Made by a program: the position numbers and the translations under genes. From Sorangium aterium (GTDB taxonomy: Bacteria > Myxococcota_A > Polyangia > Polyangiales > Polyangiaceae), in contig NZ_JAQNDK010000004.1 in the NCBI RefSeq assembly GCF_028368935.1, forward strand, positions 1,054,001 to 1,118,000: a DNA stretch of 64,000 nt, in the 5' to 3' direction. How positions within the stretch are numbered: the first letter of the stretch is position 1; each line of letters begins with the position of its first letter. The notes beneath the pieces were generated by a model, which saw only the letters and a list, made by a program, of their open reading frames with translations, had not been told where the DNA came from and did no database searches. This document shows, piece by piece, positions 28,181 through 36,589 of the stretch.

Positions 28181-29977
28181 ATGCCGCTGCGGATCGAGGA
28201 CTATGCGTTGCTAGGGGACACACAGACAGCGGCGCTGGTCGGGCGCGATGGATCCATCGACTGGCTGTGCCTGCCGCGCTTCGATTCGGCCGCCTGCTTC
28301 GCCGCCCTGCTCGGCACGCCGGAGCACGGCCGCTTCCGGATCGGGCCGAAGGACCCGGCGCCCCGCGTCGCGCGCCGCTACCGCGAGGGAACGCTCGTGC
28401 TCGAGACCGAGTTCACGACGGCCGAGGGCGCGGTGCGGCTCGTGGACTGCATGCCGCTGCGCGGGAGGGCGCCGGACGTCGTGCGCGTCCTCGAGGGCGT
28501 GCGCGGCCGGGTCCCGGTCTCCCTGGAGCTCATCGTTCGCTTCGACTACGGCTCGATCGTGCCCTGGGTGCGGTCGAGCGGCGGCGCGCTGCGCGCGGTG
28601 GCCGGGCCCGACGCGCTGATCCTGCGCGCGGGGGTGCCGGTCCACGGCGCAGGGCTCACCACGGTCGCCGAGTTCGACGTCCACGAGGGCCAGCGCATCC
28701 CCTTCGTGCTCACGTGGCACCCGTCGAACGAGCCGCCGCCCGAGGCGATCGACGCCGAGCGCGCGGTGGAGCACACCGAGGCGTGGTGGCGCGCCTGGTC
28801 GAGCCGCTGCGCCCACGCCGGGCCCTGGAAGGAGGCGGTCGTCACGTCGCTCGTCGCGCTCAAGGCGCTCACCCACGCGCCCACGGGCGGGCTCGTCGCG
28901 GCGCCGACGACCTCGCTCCCCGAGTGGATCGGCGGCGTGCGCAACTGGGACTACCGCTACTGCTGGCTGCGCGACGCGACCCTGACGCTCTACGCGCTGC
29001 TGCTCGGCGGCTACAGCGAGGAGGCCGCGGCCTGGCGCGACTGGCTCCTGCGCGCCATCGCGGGCGACCCCTCGAAGCTCCAGATCCTGTACGGCATCGC
29101 GGGCGAGCGGCGGCTCCGCGAGATCGAGCTCCCCTGGCTGCCTGGCTACGAGGGCTCGCGGCCGGTGCGCGCCGGCAACGCCGCGGTCGAGCAGCTCCAG
29201 CTCGATGTCTACGGCGAGGTGATGGACACGATGTACCAGGCGCGCCGAGCCGGCCTCGCCCCGGAGCCTGAGGCCTGGCGCCTCCAGCGCAAGCTGATGG
29301 ACTTCCTCGAATCGAACTGGCGCCGGCCCGACGAGGGCATCTGGGAGGTGCGGGGCGGGCCGCGCCCCTTCACCTACTCGCGGGTGATGGCCTGGGTCGC
29401 GTTCGATCGCGCCGTGAAGACCGTGGAGCAGCTCGGGCTGGACGGCCCTGTCGATCGCTGGCGCGCGCTGCGCGACGCGGTGCACGCGGAGGTGTGCGAG
29501 AAGGGGTTCGACCCGGGCCGCGGCACGTTCACGCAGTCGTACGGCAGCCAGGAGCTCGACGCGAGCACGCTGCTCATCCCGCTCGTGGGCTTCTTGCCGC
29601 CCGGCGACCCGCGCATCGCGGGCACGGTGCGCGCCATCGAGCGCGAGCTCGTGCGCGGGGGCTTCGTGCTCCGCTACTCGACCGCCCCTGGGAGGACGCC
29701 CGACGGCCTGCCCGGCGCCGAGGGGGTGTTCCTCGCGTGCAGCTTCTGGCTCGCGGACTGCTATGCCCTCATGGGCCGCGCCGGCGAGGCGCGGGCGCTG
29801 TTCGAGCGGCTGCTCGCGCTGCGCAACGACGTCGGCCTGCTCTCGGAGGAGTACGACCCAGGGAGCGGGCGGCTGCTCGGGAACTTCCCCCAGGCGTTCA
29901 GCCACCTTGCGCTCGTCGGCTCCGCGTTCAACCTGACCCCGGACCGCTCCGGTCCTGCGGATCAACGATCCCGTTGA
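28181..29977 (+). CDS. Glycoside hydrolase family 15 (glucoamylase/trehalase-like)
   Basis: This 598-residue protein is a GH15 enzyme releasing glucose from alpha-glucosides; bacterial relatives include glucoamylase, glucodextranase and trehalase. The N-terminal beta-sandwich starts RIEDYALLGDTQTAALVG then GSIDWLCLPRFDS. The (alpha/alpha)6 barrel contains GGVRNWDYRYCWLRDA (substrate-binding WDYR, near 265), PGYEGSRPVRAGNAA and YGEVMDT. The C-terminal LLSEEYDP...LLGNFPQAFSH carries the second catalytic Glu. No signal peptide, so it acts in the cytoplasm, fitting a trehalase or glycogen-related role. The ATG has AGGAG 6 bp ahead. A truncated dehydrogenase start follows 23 bp later. Confidence 0.9.
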   Translation: MPLRIEDYALLGDTQTAALVGRDGSIDWLCLPRFDSAACFAALLGTPEHGRFRIGPKDPAPRVARRYREGTLVLETEFTTAEGAVRLVDCMPLRGRAPDVVRVLEGVRGRVPVSLELIVRFDYGSIVPWVRSSGGALRAVAGPDALILRAGVPVHGAGLTTVAEFDVHEGQRIPFVLTWHPSNEPPPEAIDAERAVEHTEAWWRAWSSRCAHAGPWKEAVVTSLVALKALTHAPTGGLVAAPTTSLPEWIGGVRNWDYRYCWLRDATLTLYALLLGGYSEEAAAWRDWLLRAIAGDPSKLQILYGIAGERRLREIELPWLPGYEGSRPVRAGNAAVEQLQLDVYGEVMDTMYQARRAGLAPEPEAWRLQRKLMDFLESNWRRPDEGIWEVRGGPRPFTYSRVMAWVAFDRAVKTVEQLGLDGPVDRWRALRDAVHAEVCEKGFDPGRGTFTQSYGSQELDASTLLIPLVGFLPPGDPRIAGTVRAIERELVRGGFVLRYSTAPGRTPDGLPGAEGVFLACSFWLADCYALMGRAGEARALFERLLALRNDVGLLSEEYDPGSGRLLGNFPQAFSHLALVGSAFNLTPDRSGPADQRSR

Positions 29978-30000
29978 CGCTCCGAGGAAAGGAGAGCTGG

Positions 30001-30095
30001 ATGCGCGCCATCACGGTCCGTCGCGGCGGTGTCCGGCGCAGCGCTCGGCGGCGCGCCGCCTCTCATTGCCTGGCGCTGCGGTCGAGCTCAGCCAC
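30001..30095 (+). pseudogene. Truncated start of a dehydrogenase-like gene after GH15
   Basis: An ATG with a strong AAAGGAGAG ribosome site lies 23 bp after the GH15 stop. It opens MRAITVRRGGV-RRSAR, which resembles the first residues of zinc-dependent glucose/alcohol dehydrogenases. Similarity ends within about 20 codons, and from 30096 the sequence is the displaced Sel1-gene copy. The natural reading is a second operon gene cut off by that insertion or by a deletion. The family call rests on very few residues. Confidence 0.35.
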
Positions 30096-30312
30096 AATGA
30101 CAGAAGAGCCGTGGAGCTCTACGAGAGCGCTGGCGAGCGGGAGCACCCCGCAGCGCTCCAGGCGCTGGCGATGGCCTATCGCTATGGTGAGGTGGGAGCT
30201 GGGGCTCGAACCCGACGAGACCGAGAGCCGCCGGTACACGATGGAGGCCGAGCACGCCATTCAACACCGGCAGGCTCCTCCGTAGGCGGCAGGTCCCCGA
30301 GGAGGCGTCACC
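30096..30312 (+). pseudogene. Displaced 3' fragment of the Sel1-repeat gene
   Basis: These 217 bp match 23900-24110, the last 61 codons of the Sel1 gene plus 28 bp downstream. Differences are a 6-bp insertion (GTGGGA) and about ten substitutions. The fragment keeps the reading frame and stop but has no Sel1 start of its own. Matching bases begin and end abruptly, which points to a segmental duplication over about 6 kb. Confidence 0.85.
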
Positions 30313-30685
30313 CTGGGTGAGGCACGCGCCCACGGCGCTGCCCACCAGCACGGTCGTTGCGCCGAAACGCCTCGCCTCATATCCGCTCCTCCAGTCCTCC
30401 ATCACACCACGTCCACAGGGTCCGCAGACGAGAGATCGCCCCTTCGCGTCCGCTCTCGACCGTTCCCGCCCGTGCAGGCAGCACCCGCTGTTGCCGTGCT
30501 GGTAAGCACGCTGCGCCTGGGAGAGGGGCAACGGAGAGTCAAGTAGCGTGAGCCCATCCTGATGGTTGACTATGCGTCTGCACGGGGCGGCCAATTGGGC
30601 GGGATCAGGGCTCTGAGGCCGGGGCAACCTGACCCAGGTTGGGGTAGCAGCGGCCCTGTACATAACAGAGGCGACGCGGGTGAGC
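30313..30685. other. Debris region with a second 85-bp repeat
   Basis: This stretch contains the second 85-bp repeat (30427-30511). On the minus strand, about 30320-30420, it has a piece of ordinary-looking protein sequence (EDWRSGYEARRFGATTVLVG) without start or stop in a sensible place. I take it as broken coding sequence. Confidence 0.35.
30427..30511. repeat. Dispersed 85-bp repeat, copy 2
   Basis: Second copy of the segment at 26015-26099, same orientation, five substitutions in 85 positions. No flanking similarity. Confidence 0.8.
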
Positions 30686-31846
30686 TCATGCCTGGCAGCA
30701 GAACGTCGACGGCTCGGCCGGCAGCAGCTCGCCGAGGGGCTCGCCGCCGCTCGGGGCGCAGCCGCCGGGATCGACGTCGACGACCTCCGCCGACTTGCTG
30801 CCGAGGCCGATGCCGGGCGGCGTGACCCCGCAGAACGGCGCCCTGGAGCTGACGAGGGTCGACGCGACCTGCTCCGCGCACGTCCCGTCGCTGTAGACGG
30901 AGGCCATGATGGTGCAGGACGCGCCCTCCGGCTCGCCACAGGCGCACTCGGAGCAACCGCGCGTGTCGTCGGCGCCGCCGTAGAAGACGTGCCTATCCAG
31001 GTACGGCGCCTCGCACGTGACGTCGCCCTCGTGGAAGATGCACGTCAAAAAGCCGCCGGGCGGCGGGACGCCGGGCTGCTCCGGCGAGGGCATGCAGGTG
31101 CTCCGGTCGCCCGGGCACTCTGTGTAGGCGCCGGGCACGCAGGCGAGCGCCCGGGTCTGCCAGGGATCGAGGCGAGCCGGCGGCGGCGGCTCGTCCACCC
31201 TGGGCGTGCATGCGGCGGCGGCGGTGACCAGCACGACCGGCGCGTCGATCGAGATCGACTGCACGCACGGTCGCCCGCCGCAGTCCTGGCCCGCGGGGAT
31301 CGCGGTCGAGGCGGTGCAGGCGCCGTCCCAGCCGTCAGGGGCCGCGAAGGGGGTCGCGACGCTGTCGGGGTCGCCAGCACACGTCGTCCCTGTCGCCGTG
31401 TGCGCCGACCAGCCCAGCGGGAGCTGGCACGAGGCTGCGGCCGCGTCAGGCGGGTCGCACAGGCAGGCCGCGCAGGCGAGCGGCGCGGGCGCCAGGTCGG
31501 CAAACCCCTCGTAGCCGATGTTCGGCGCGGCTGCGGGGCAGTCCGGCGCCTGGTCCCGCGGGCCGTACCAGAGGAGCGCCGGGCCGAACCAGCCGAGCGG
31601 GGCGGGTGGGATGCAGTCGCCGGCGCAGGCGCTCTCCTCGCCGCCGCCGGTCCCGCCGGCTCCGCCGGTCCCGCCGCCGTCGCCCGCATCCCCGCCGTCG
31701 CCCGCATCGCCGGTGCCCGCCTCGGGATAGGGGCAGGCCGGGTTGCCCCACTCGCTCGGCTGACAGGGACCGTAGATCGTCGGATGTGTGTCGCCACAGG
31801 CCGGCAGCAACAAGAGCCCTAACGTCACCAGAGACCAGGTACGCAT
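30686..31846 (-). CDS. Cys-rich lipoprotein of unknown function
   Basis: This 386-residue lipoprotein has a short signal peptide with lipobox LLPACG near residue 18, followed by a Gly/Asp linker with GDAGDGGDAGDGGG. The rest contains about 28 Cys, many paired closely (CAACLCDPPD, CSECACGEP, CSECAC, FCCQA at the end), so a disulfide-stabilised extracellular fold is likely. No known domain was recognised. The start is chosen as the ATG directly before the signal peptide; no clear ribosome site is present. Its last 47 bases and about 20 bases beyond are repeated at 27853-27919. Confidence 0.7.
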   Translation of the reverse strand: MRTWSLVTLGLLLLPACGDTHPTIYGPCQPSEWGNPACPYPEAGTGDAGDGGDAGDGGGTGGAGGTGGGEESACAGDCIPPAPLGWFGPALLWYGPRDQAPDCPAAAPNIGYEGFADLAPAPLACAACLCDPPDAAAASCQLPLGWSAHTATGTTCAGDPDSVATPFAAPDGWDGACTASTAIPAGQDCGGRPCVQSISIDAPVVLVTAAAACTPRVDEPPPPARLDPWQTRALACVPGAYTECPGDRSTCMPSPEQPGVPPPGGFLTCIFHEGDVTCEAPYLDRHVFYGGADDTRGCSECACGEPEGASCTIMASVYSDGTCAEQVASTLVSSRAPFCGVTPPGIGLGSKSAEVVDVDPGGCAPSGGEPLGELLPAEPSTFCCQA

Positions 31847-31985
31847 GCCGAGCAAGCTACCCGTCACGGCTCCGTGCGTGCAATGGGCATGTCCGTTCGT
31901 GCTACCAACTGCGCTCGCCATTCCCATGTCCTTCCCAGATTTCTCGCCAGATGAGCGCGACAAAGTGTTCGTCTTCAAATGACAT

Positions 31986-33122
31986 TCAGTAGGTGGCCGT
32001 AACGCCTAGCCCGACAGCTGTGCCGAGCGGCGAGGAGGACCAGAAGAGTGGCGCTGGCGTCGCAGTGTCGTACGACATGCGCATGAGCGCCGCGTCCTCC
32101 ACGATCCACGTCGCCTCGGCGTAGCCACGCGCGGACCACGTGCGGGAGAGCGGCCACTCGGCACCGAGCCGCGCCCCGAAGCCGAAGATGGCGTCGCTGC
32201 GCCGGCGCATGGTCCACGGGGCGTGAGGGGTGAATCGGACAGTGCCGATCGTGGCCAGTCCGCAGCCGAACAGGAGGAGGTGGTGGTAGCAGGCCACGGT
32301 AGCCGTCGTGAACGACGTGGTATCGACCATCGTGCCTTCCACCTCCTGCACCAGGGAGATGAGCCCGCGCCCCTCCACCGCGATCGACCATGCGGGCCGG
32401 CGAACGCCAAACGCCAGCGTCATCCCGGTCGCAGGCCCCGGGGTGGTCCCGAGGCCCAGGGTCGCCCCGAGCCCCGCTTCGAGCCGCAGCGGCTCCGGCG
32501 GGGACGGGGCCGCCTCCGGCGGTGTTGGCACCTTCGGATGTTCGGCCCGGCGCACTGGCTCCGGCGCCGCCCGGCGCGCCCGCGAAAGCGGCGGTGAAGG
32601 CGGCGCTGAGGGCTCGGGCTCCGGCGAGGCCTCGGAGGGCGGTGGCGCCCGCTCCGGCATGTTCAGGATCTGCGCCACGATCGCGAGGGCCGCGCCGGAG
32701 AGCAGCGCCTCGCAGCCGTTCCGGGTGCCGAACCCCTCGGCCCAGATGGTATCGCCCGCGCTCTCGCTCCCGCGCAGGGCCATCGAGGCCGTGAGCTCCG
32801 GCCCTGCCTGCGCAATGGTGACCGTGAGCACCCGCGGCGCGTCGTCCTGGAAGGGGTCGGCGCCGAGCCCGCGCGCCACCTCTGCGCGCAGGAACGCCTC
32901 GTCGCCGCAGGCTTGGGCGCCAGGGCCCCGCACGACCTCGAGCCGCATCGCAGCCGGTCGCAGCTCCGGCGCGGCGCGGGCTGCCGCGACGCAGAGCAGG
33001 ACCGTGGTGGCCATGGCCGCCGCCACGGCGGCGCGCGCCGGGCGCCCGGCGCCCCGGGTCGATCCGGCAGCGCACCGGGCGTGGCGCGCGCCGAGCCCGT
33101 GTCTGGGCCTGGTGCAGCTCAT
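31986..33122 (-). CDS. Putative outer-membrane protein coupled to the sigma-factor gene
   Basis: This 378-residue protein has an N-terminal region with a likely signal segment (MATTVLLCVAAARAAP near residue 37). A domain of about 110 residues follows (RLEVVRGPGAQACGDEAFLRAEVARGLG), with two Cys. A Pro/Glu/Ala linker (about 160-205) leads to a C-terminal half with beta-barrel-like strands ending LGTAVGLGVTATY, an outer-membrane-type aromatic terminus. The arrangement is frequent in myxobacterial genes placed directly after an ECF-type sigma factor. The ATG overlaps the sigma stop by ATGA. It may be the product the sigma system senses or exports; that is inference. Confidence 0.65.
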   Translation of the reverse strand: MSCTRPRHGLGARHARCAAGSTRGAGRPARAAVAAAMATTVLLCVAAARAAPELRPAAMRLEVVRGPGAQACGDEAFLRAEVARGLGADPFQDDAPRVLTVTIAQAGPELTASMALRGSESAGDTIWAEGFGTRNGCEALLSGAALAIVAQILNMPERAPPPSEASPEPEPSAPPSPPLSRARRAAPEPVRRAEHPKVPTPPEAAPSPPEPLRLEAGLGATLGLGTTPGPATGMTLAFGVRRPAWSIAVEGRGLISLVQEVEGTMVDTTSFTTATVACYHHLLLFGCGLATIGTVRFTPHAPWTMRRRSDAIFGFGARLGAEWPLSRTWSARGYAEATWIVEDAALMRMSYDTATPAPLFWSSSPLGTAVGLGVTATY

Positions 33123-34486
33123 CGCGACGGCGCTCCTCCCGGCGCCCTCTGCTCGGGAGGAGCGAGGCGTGCTCGGCCGACGGTGCGGAGCCGCTCCCGC
33201 ACGCCCGTCAGCCGGCCTGCGGGGAATCGCGCCTCGTGTGCGGCGAGCAGCCGGAGCGCCCCGGCGGGATCACCGGCCGAGAGGCGTTCTCGCGCTGCGG
33301 AGAGCAGCCGGAGCTCCTCCGCGAAGGTGTCCTCCCGCTCGCCGGCCGGTGCTGCCGCCCGCGGCGCGGCAGGGCACGGGCGCGGGAGCGCCTCGGCTGC
33401 GGGAGCCACGGGCGCTGGCTCCGGTGTCTGCTGCTGGGGCGTCGGTGCAAGGCAGGCGCTGCTCGCGGGCGGCGGCTCGGGCAGCAGCGCCTCGAAGCGC
33501 CGAGCCCAGTGGGCCGGCGGTGACGCGAGGGCGAGCTGCACGGCGATCGTACCGGCGACGCCTGCCGCGACCGTTCCGAGGTAACGGCCGACCCGAGCGA
33601 GCGTCCGCCGGAGGCTCGATGTCGCCGGCGTCTGCGGCAAGGGCGCCGTAGGCACGGGCCGAGCAGAGGCAGGGGGCACCGGCGGAGCTGGCGGCGGTGT
33701 GGGCGGAGCAGGTGCCGGCGCTGTCGGCGGAGCAGGGGGAGACGGCGCCGGCGGGGCGGCCGGCGGCACCGAGGCGCCCGCGCCGTCGTCGCGCACCAGG
33801 GAGTCGGACGCCAGCGGGAACAGGAGCCAGCAGGCGCGCAGCGCCTGTCGCTGCTCCGGGCGCAACCGCGCGACGGCGGCGCGGTAGTCCTCGCGGGCGA
33901 GGCGCAGCCGGTTGCAGGCGGTGTTGTAGTTGATGCCGAGCATGCGCGCGATCTCCACGACCGGCACGTCGAACGCCTCGTGCAGGACGAGGAGGATCCG
34001 CCGCTCGGGCGCGATCGTGCCGAGCACCGCGATCGCGAGCTCCAGCCGCTCTCGGCCCGCGACGCGCTGCTCGCTGCTCGGCGCGGGATCGACGGCCTGC
34101 TCGTGCGGCGCGGGGTGCAAGCCCGTCGGCACCTCGCGGCGGCGGTAAGCGCGGTCCAGGTAGCGGCTGACCTTCCGCCAGGCGATCCCGAACACCCACC
34201 GGGCTTCCGCGCTGCCTTGCTGGCGCCTGCCCTCCCGCGGCGGCGGATCGCCGGCGGAGTCGGCCTCCTCCAGCGGCGCCGAGGTGGAGGCGGGGAAGGC
34301 GGGATCGAACCGATCCAGGCTCTCGTACGCCGCGAGCAAGATCTCCTGGAACAGGTCGTCGATATCGGGTTCGGAGACCCCCAGGAGCCGGAGCACGCTG
34401 GGGAGGATGTCCACTGCGGCAGCGTGAACGGAATTCCATGTCGCGTTGCGGGAGGTGTCGTGGGCGGGCGAAAGGAGGGTGCTCAT
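33119..34486 (-). CDS. ECF-like sigma factor fused to a membrane segment and C-terminal TPR-like tail
   Basis: This 455-residue protein combines an RNA polymerase sigma factor with an anchor. Region 2 lies at about 12-60 (SEPDIDDLFQEILLAAYESLDRFDP). An acidic/variable spacer follows, then region 4 at about 145-210, with the helix-turn-helix VVEIARMLGINYNTACNRLRLAREDY. Next is a Pro/Ala linker of about 60 residues, a hydrophobic helix (YLGTVAAGVAGTIAVQLAL) and a tail with EELRLLSAARERLSAGDPAG, a TPR-like unit common in myxobacterial anti-sigma proteins. So sigma and anti-sigma-like parts appear joined in one chain. The start at 34486 follows AAAGGAGGG on the opposite strand poorly; the frame is open further 5'. 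It is preceded by the palindrome array. Confidence 0.8.
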   Translation of the reverse strand: MSTLLSPAHDTSRNATWNSVHAAAVDILPSVLRLLGVSEPDIDDLFQEILLAAYESLDRFDPAFPASTSAPLEEADSAGDPPPREGRRQQGSAEARWVFGIAWRKVSRYLDRAYRRREVPTGLHPAPHEQAVDPAPSSEQRVAGRERLELAIAVLGTIAPERRILLVLHEAFDVPVVEIARMLGINYNTACNRLRLAREDYRAAVARLRPEQRQALRACWLLFPLASDSLVRDDGAGASVPPAAPPAPSPPAPPTAPAPAPPTPPPAPPVPPASARPVPTAPLPQTPATSSLRRTLARVGRYLGTVAAGVAGTIAVQLALASPPAHWARRFEALLPEPPPASSACLAPTPQQQTPEPAPVAPAAEALPRPCPAAPRAAAPAGEREDTFAEELRLLSAARERLSAGDPAGALRLLAAHEARFPAGRLTGVRERLRTVGRARLAPPEQRAPGGAPSR

Positions 34487-34665
34487 ATCCAGAATTGCGG
34501 CGGGATTTCCGGTTCCGTTTGAGAAAATGCACGGCCCGGTGCGTGGCGTGGGGCGCCGGCGCGCCCGGCCGTCGCGCTTGCGGCCGAATGCGGCCGGAGG
34601 CGACCCGCTGAGCGTCCTCCGGGACACGGGAAGCAGCGTGGCCGGGCAGCTGCGCATGCCCCGGC

Positions 34666-34935
34666 AACCGGGGATGGTTGCGGCCGGAAAGCCGACCAGG
34701 CTTCCGGCAACCGGATCCGGTTACGGGCAGGCAGCTGGGCAGCCTCGGGAAACCGGATCCGGTTACGGGCAGGCAGCTGAGCAGCCCTCGGGAAACCGGA
34801 TCCGGTTACGGGCAGGCAGCTGGGCAGCCCTCGGGAAACCGGATCCGGTTACGGGCAGGCAGCTGGGCAGCCCTGGGAAACCGGAGCCGGTTACAGGCGG
34901 GCAGCTGAGCAGCCCTCGGGGAACCGGATCCGGTT
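34666..34935. promoter_or_regulatory. Array of seven palindromes at 42-43 bp spacing
   Basis: Sites start at 34666, 34709, 34751, 34794, 34837, 34879 and 34922. Five read AACCGGATCCGGTT, a perfect 14-bp palindrome; the first is AACCGGGGATGGTT and the sixth AACCGGAGCCGGTT. All fit AACCG-N4-(C/T)GGTT. Between them each unit repeats ACGGGCAGGCAGCTGGGCAG. A degenerate eighth begins at 34965. Spacing of 42-43 bp is about four helical turns, so all sites face one side of the DNA. The array is 180-450 bp upstream of the sigma-factor start. It could be an operator array or an expanded intergenic repeat. Confidence 0.75.
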
Positions 34936-35152
34936 ATGGGCAGGCAGCCGAGCAGCCCTCGCACAACCGGACTGCCCGAGCCTGTAACTTTCCACCATTC
35001 AGGTCCCGTACACCGCCCGTCCCGCGGGACGCCAGGCGCGCGAGACGACGATAGGGCAGCCCCCCTTCGACTCGCAGGCATGGATGCCCTTGAGCAAGAT
35101 TACGACGTTGAGGGGCACGCGCTCTGAAAATCATCCGGCTGATGAATTGACA

Positions 35153-35240
35153 CGAAAGCGAGCATGATTACCCCTGCCGGAACGTCCGGCGTGTGCTGGG
35201 CGTTCACATCACATCCAGCGTGGGGGGTAGGGGGCATGGC
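35153..35240. repeat. Tail of the palindrome-repeat element, long form
   Basis: This segment matches 26176-26260 closely (CGAAAGCGAGCATGAT, GCCGGAACGTCCGGC, then a G-rich end). In the short form it follows the last palindrome directly; here about 190 bases intervene. It ends 53 bp before the start of the gene at 35294. The 190 intervening bases show no supported gene. Confidence 0.7.
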
Positions 35241-35293
35241 ATATCCATTCTTTCGCCGCTCCGCGACGGACATCAACGAGAGGTAATCCCCTC

Positions 35294-36238
35294 ATGGCCA
35301 GACCGTTCTCGAACAAGAAAAAGGCAGCTCCCAAGAAGCCCGCGACCCCGCTCCAGGCGGCGAAGGCGTTCGACAACGCCCTCCGCGAGATCGAGGCGCT
35401 GAGCGCGGATCGGCTCATCACCATCAACCTCGATATCCCGCGCGTCGTCTCTCAGGTGCTTGGCGTGCTGCCCGGCCTCCTCGCGCTGCGACCCGCCGTC
35501 GCCGAGCACCTCCATAAGCATGATGTCGCGCTGCTCGACAGGCTCGAGACCTACGCGCTCGCCGCGTGGTACGCGCACCTCCTGTGGCTGTCCAGCGAAG
35601 GCGCGGAGAACGCGCTGAAGCCGCTCCTCGAAGAGGCCGTCCCGCTCCGCGAGAACCTGCTGAGCGACGCCGAGGCGCTGGCCCGCCGTGGCCTGCTCGA
35701 CGCGGAGACGGTCGCGGAGATCCGCGCAGGGCAGGGGCACATCGATACGGCCAACGATCTCGTGGCGCTCTCGGCGCTGTTCAGCGGGAGCTGGCCGGAG
35801 ATCGCCGGAAAGACGGCGGCGACCGAGGAGGAGGTGCGCCGCGCCGGAGAGATCGGGCCGCAGCTCCTCGCCTCCCTCGGCGTGAGGGAGCACGGCAAAG
35901 GGCCTGGGCCCACCGAGGCGGCGGACAAGCGAGCGCGCGCGTTTTCGCTGCTCGTTCACGCCTACGATCAGACACGCAGGGCCGTCGCCTACCTCCGCTG
36001 GAACGAGGGTGACGCCGACGCGATCGCGCCGTCGCTGTACAAGGGCCGCGGCGGTCGCTCCGCGTCGTCGAGCGATACCGCCGCAGCCCCGGAGGACGCC
36101 GCCACGGCTGGTCCGACGGCGCCGGCATCGCCGGGCGCCGCGCCTCCGGTGGTGCCGCGAAGCCCGGCTGCACCGGCGGCGCCCGGCGCGGCGGCGTCCG
36201 GCCCAGCACCCAACGGCGCGCCGCCCCTCCTCGCCTAG
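35294..36238 (+). CDS. Conserved helical protein of unknown function
   Basis: This 314-residue protein has a basic N-terminus (NKKKAAPKKPATPLQAAKAF), then an almost entirely alpha-helical body to about residue 250 with Leu/Ala heptads. An Ala/Pro-rich disordered tail of about 60 residues closes it. No enzymatic motif, signal peptide or transmembrane helix is seen. Similar basic-start, helical, Ala/Pro-tail proteins are frequent in large myxobacterial genomes, but I know no function. The upstream repeat-element tail ends close to its start. Confidence 0.65.
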   Translation: MARPFSNKKKAAPKKPATPLQAAKAFDNALREIEALSADRLITINLDIPRVVSQVLGVLPGLLALRPAVAEHLHKHDVALLDRLETYALAAWYAHLLWLSSEGAENALKPLLEEAVPLRENLLSDAEALARRGLLDAETVAEIRAGQGHIDTANDLVALSALFSGSWPEIAGKTAATEEEVRRAGEIGPQLLASLGVREHGKGPGPTEAADKRARAFSLLVHAYDQTRRAVAYLRWNEGDADAIAPSLYKGRGGRSASSSDTAAAPEDAATAGPTAPASPGAAPPVVPRSPAAPAAPGAAASGPAPNGAPPLLA

Positions 36239-36589
36239 CTCTGCGGTCGAGCCCAGCCAGAGCGCCGCGAACCCGCGCCGATATGCGCACGGGCGCAGGA
36301 GCCGCGCTGTGGTCCGCAGCCATGGCCCGCAGGTGAACGAAGCCGCTGTGGCCCGCGTGATAGCAGGCCACAGCGGCGAGCGCGAGCGTCACCGCGCGGT
36401 CGCCAGGTCCGGCAGTCGGGGCTTGACGGTTCCGAAGCGTTTGGATTTTCTCCCACGGCACCGCCGCCCTCATGTACAGCTCCGGAGCAGCGAAGGAGGC
36501 CGCCGTCGCGGCGGGCGGCAAAAAGCTGGAGCGCGGATGAGCACGCCGGGGCCAACGAAGACGAACCATTCAAACGAACGGAGAGATCC
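36239..36589. other. Intergenic region with a faint minus-strand relic
   Basis: 351 bases without a supported gene. On the minus strand around 36330-36420, VTLALAAVACYHAG resembles the FTTATVACYHHLLL segment of the outer-membrane protein at 31986-33122, so a decayed relative is possible. The rest shows nothing. Confidence 0.3.

Noticed and set aside
34666-34968. CRISPR array
   Set aside because: The sequence between palindromes is itself conserved, so there are no unique spacers, and no cas genes are present.
25611-36238. Integrated prophage or genomic island with defined ends
   Set aside because: No integrase, tRNA, phage structural gene or flanking direct repeat was found; composition is similar to the rest.
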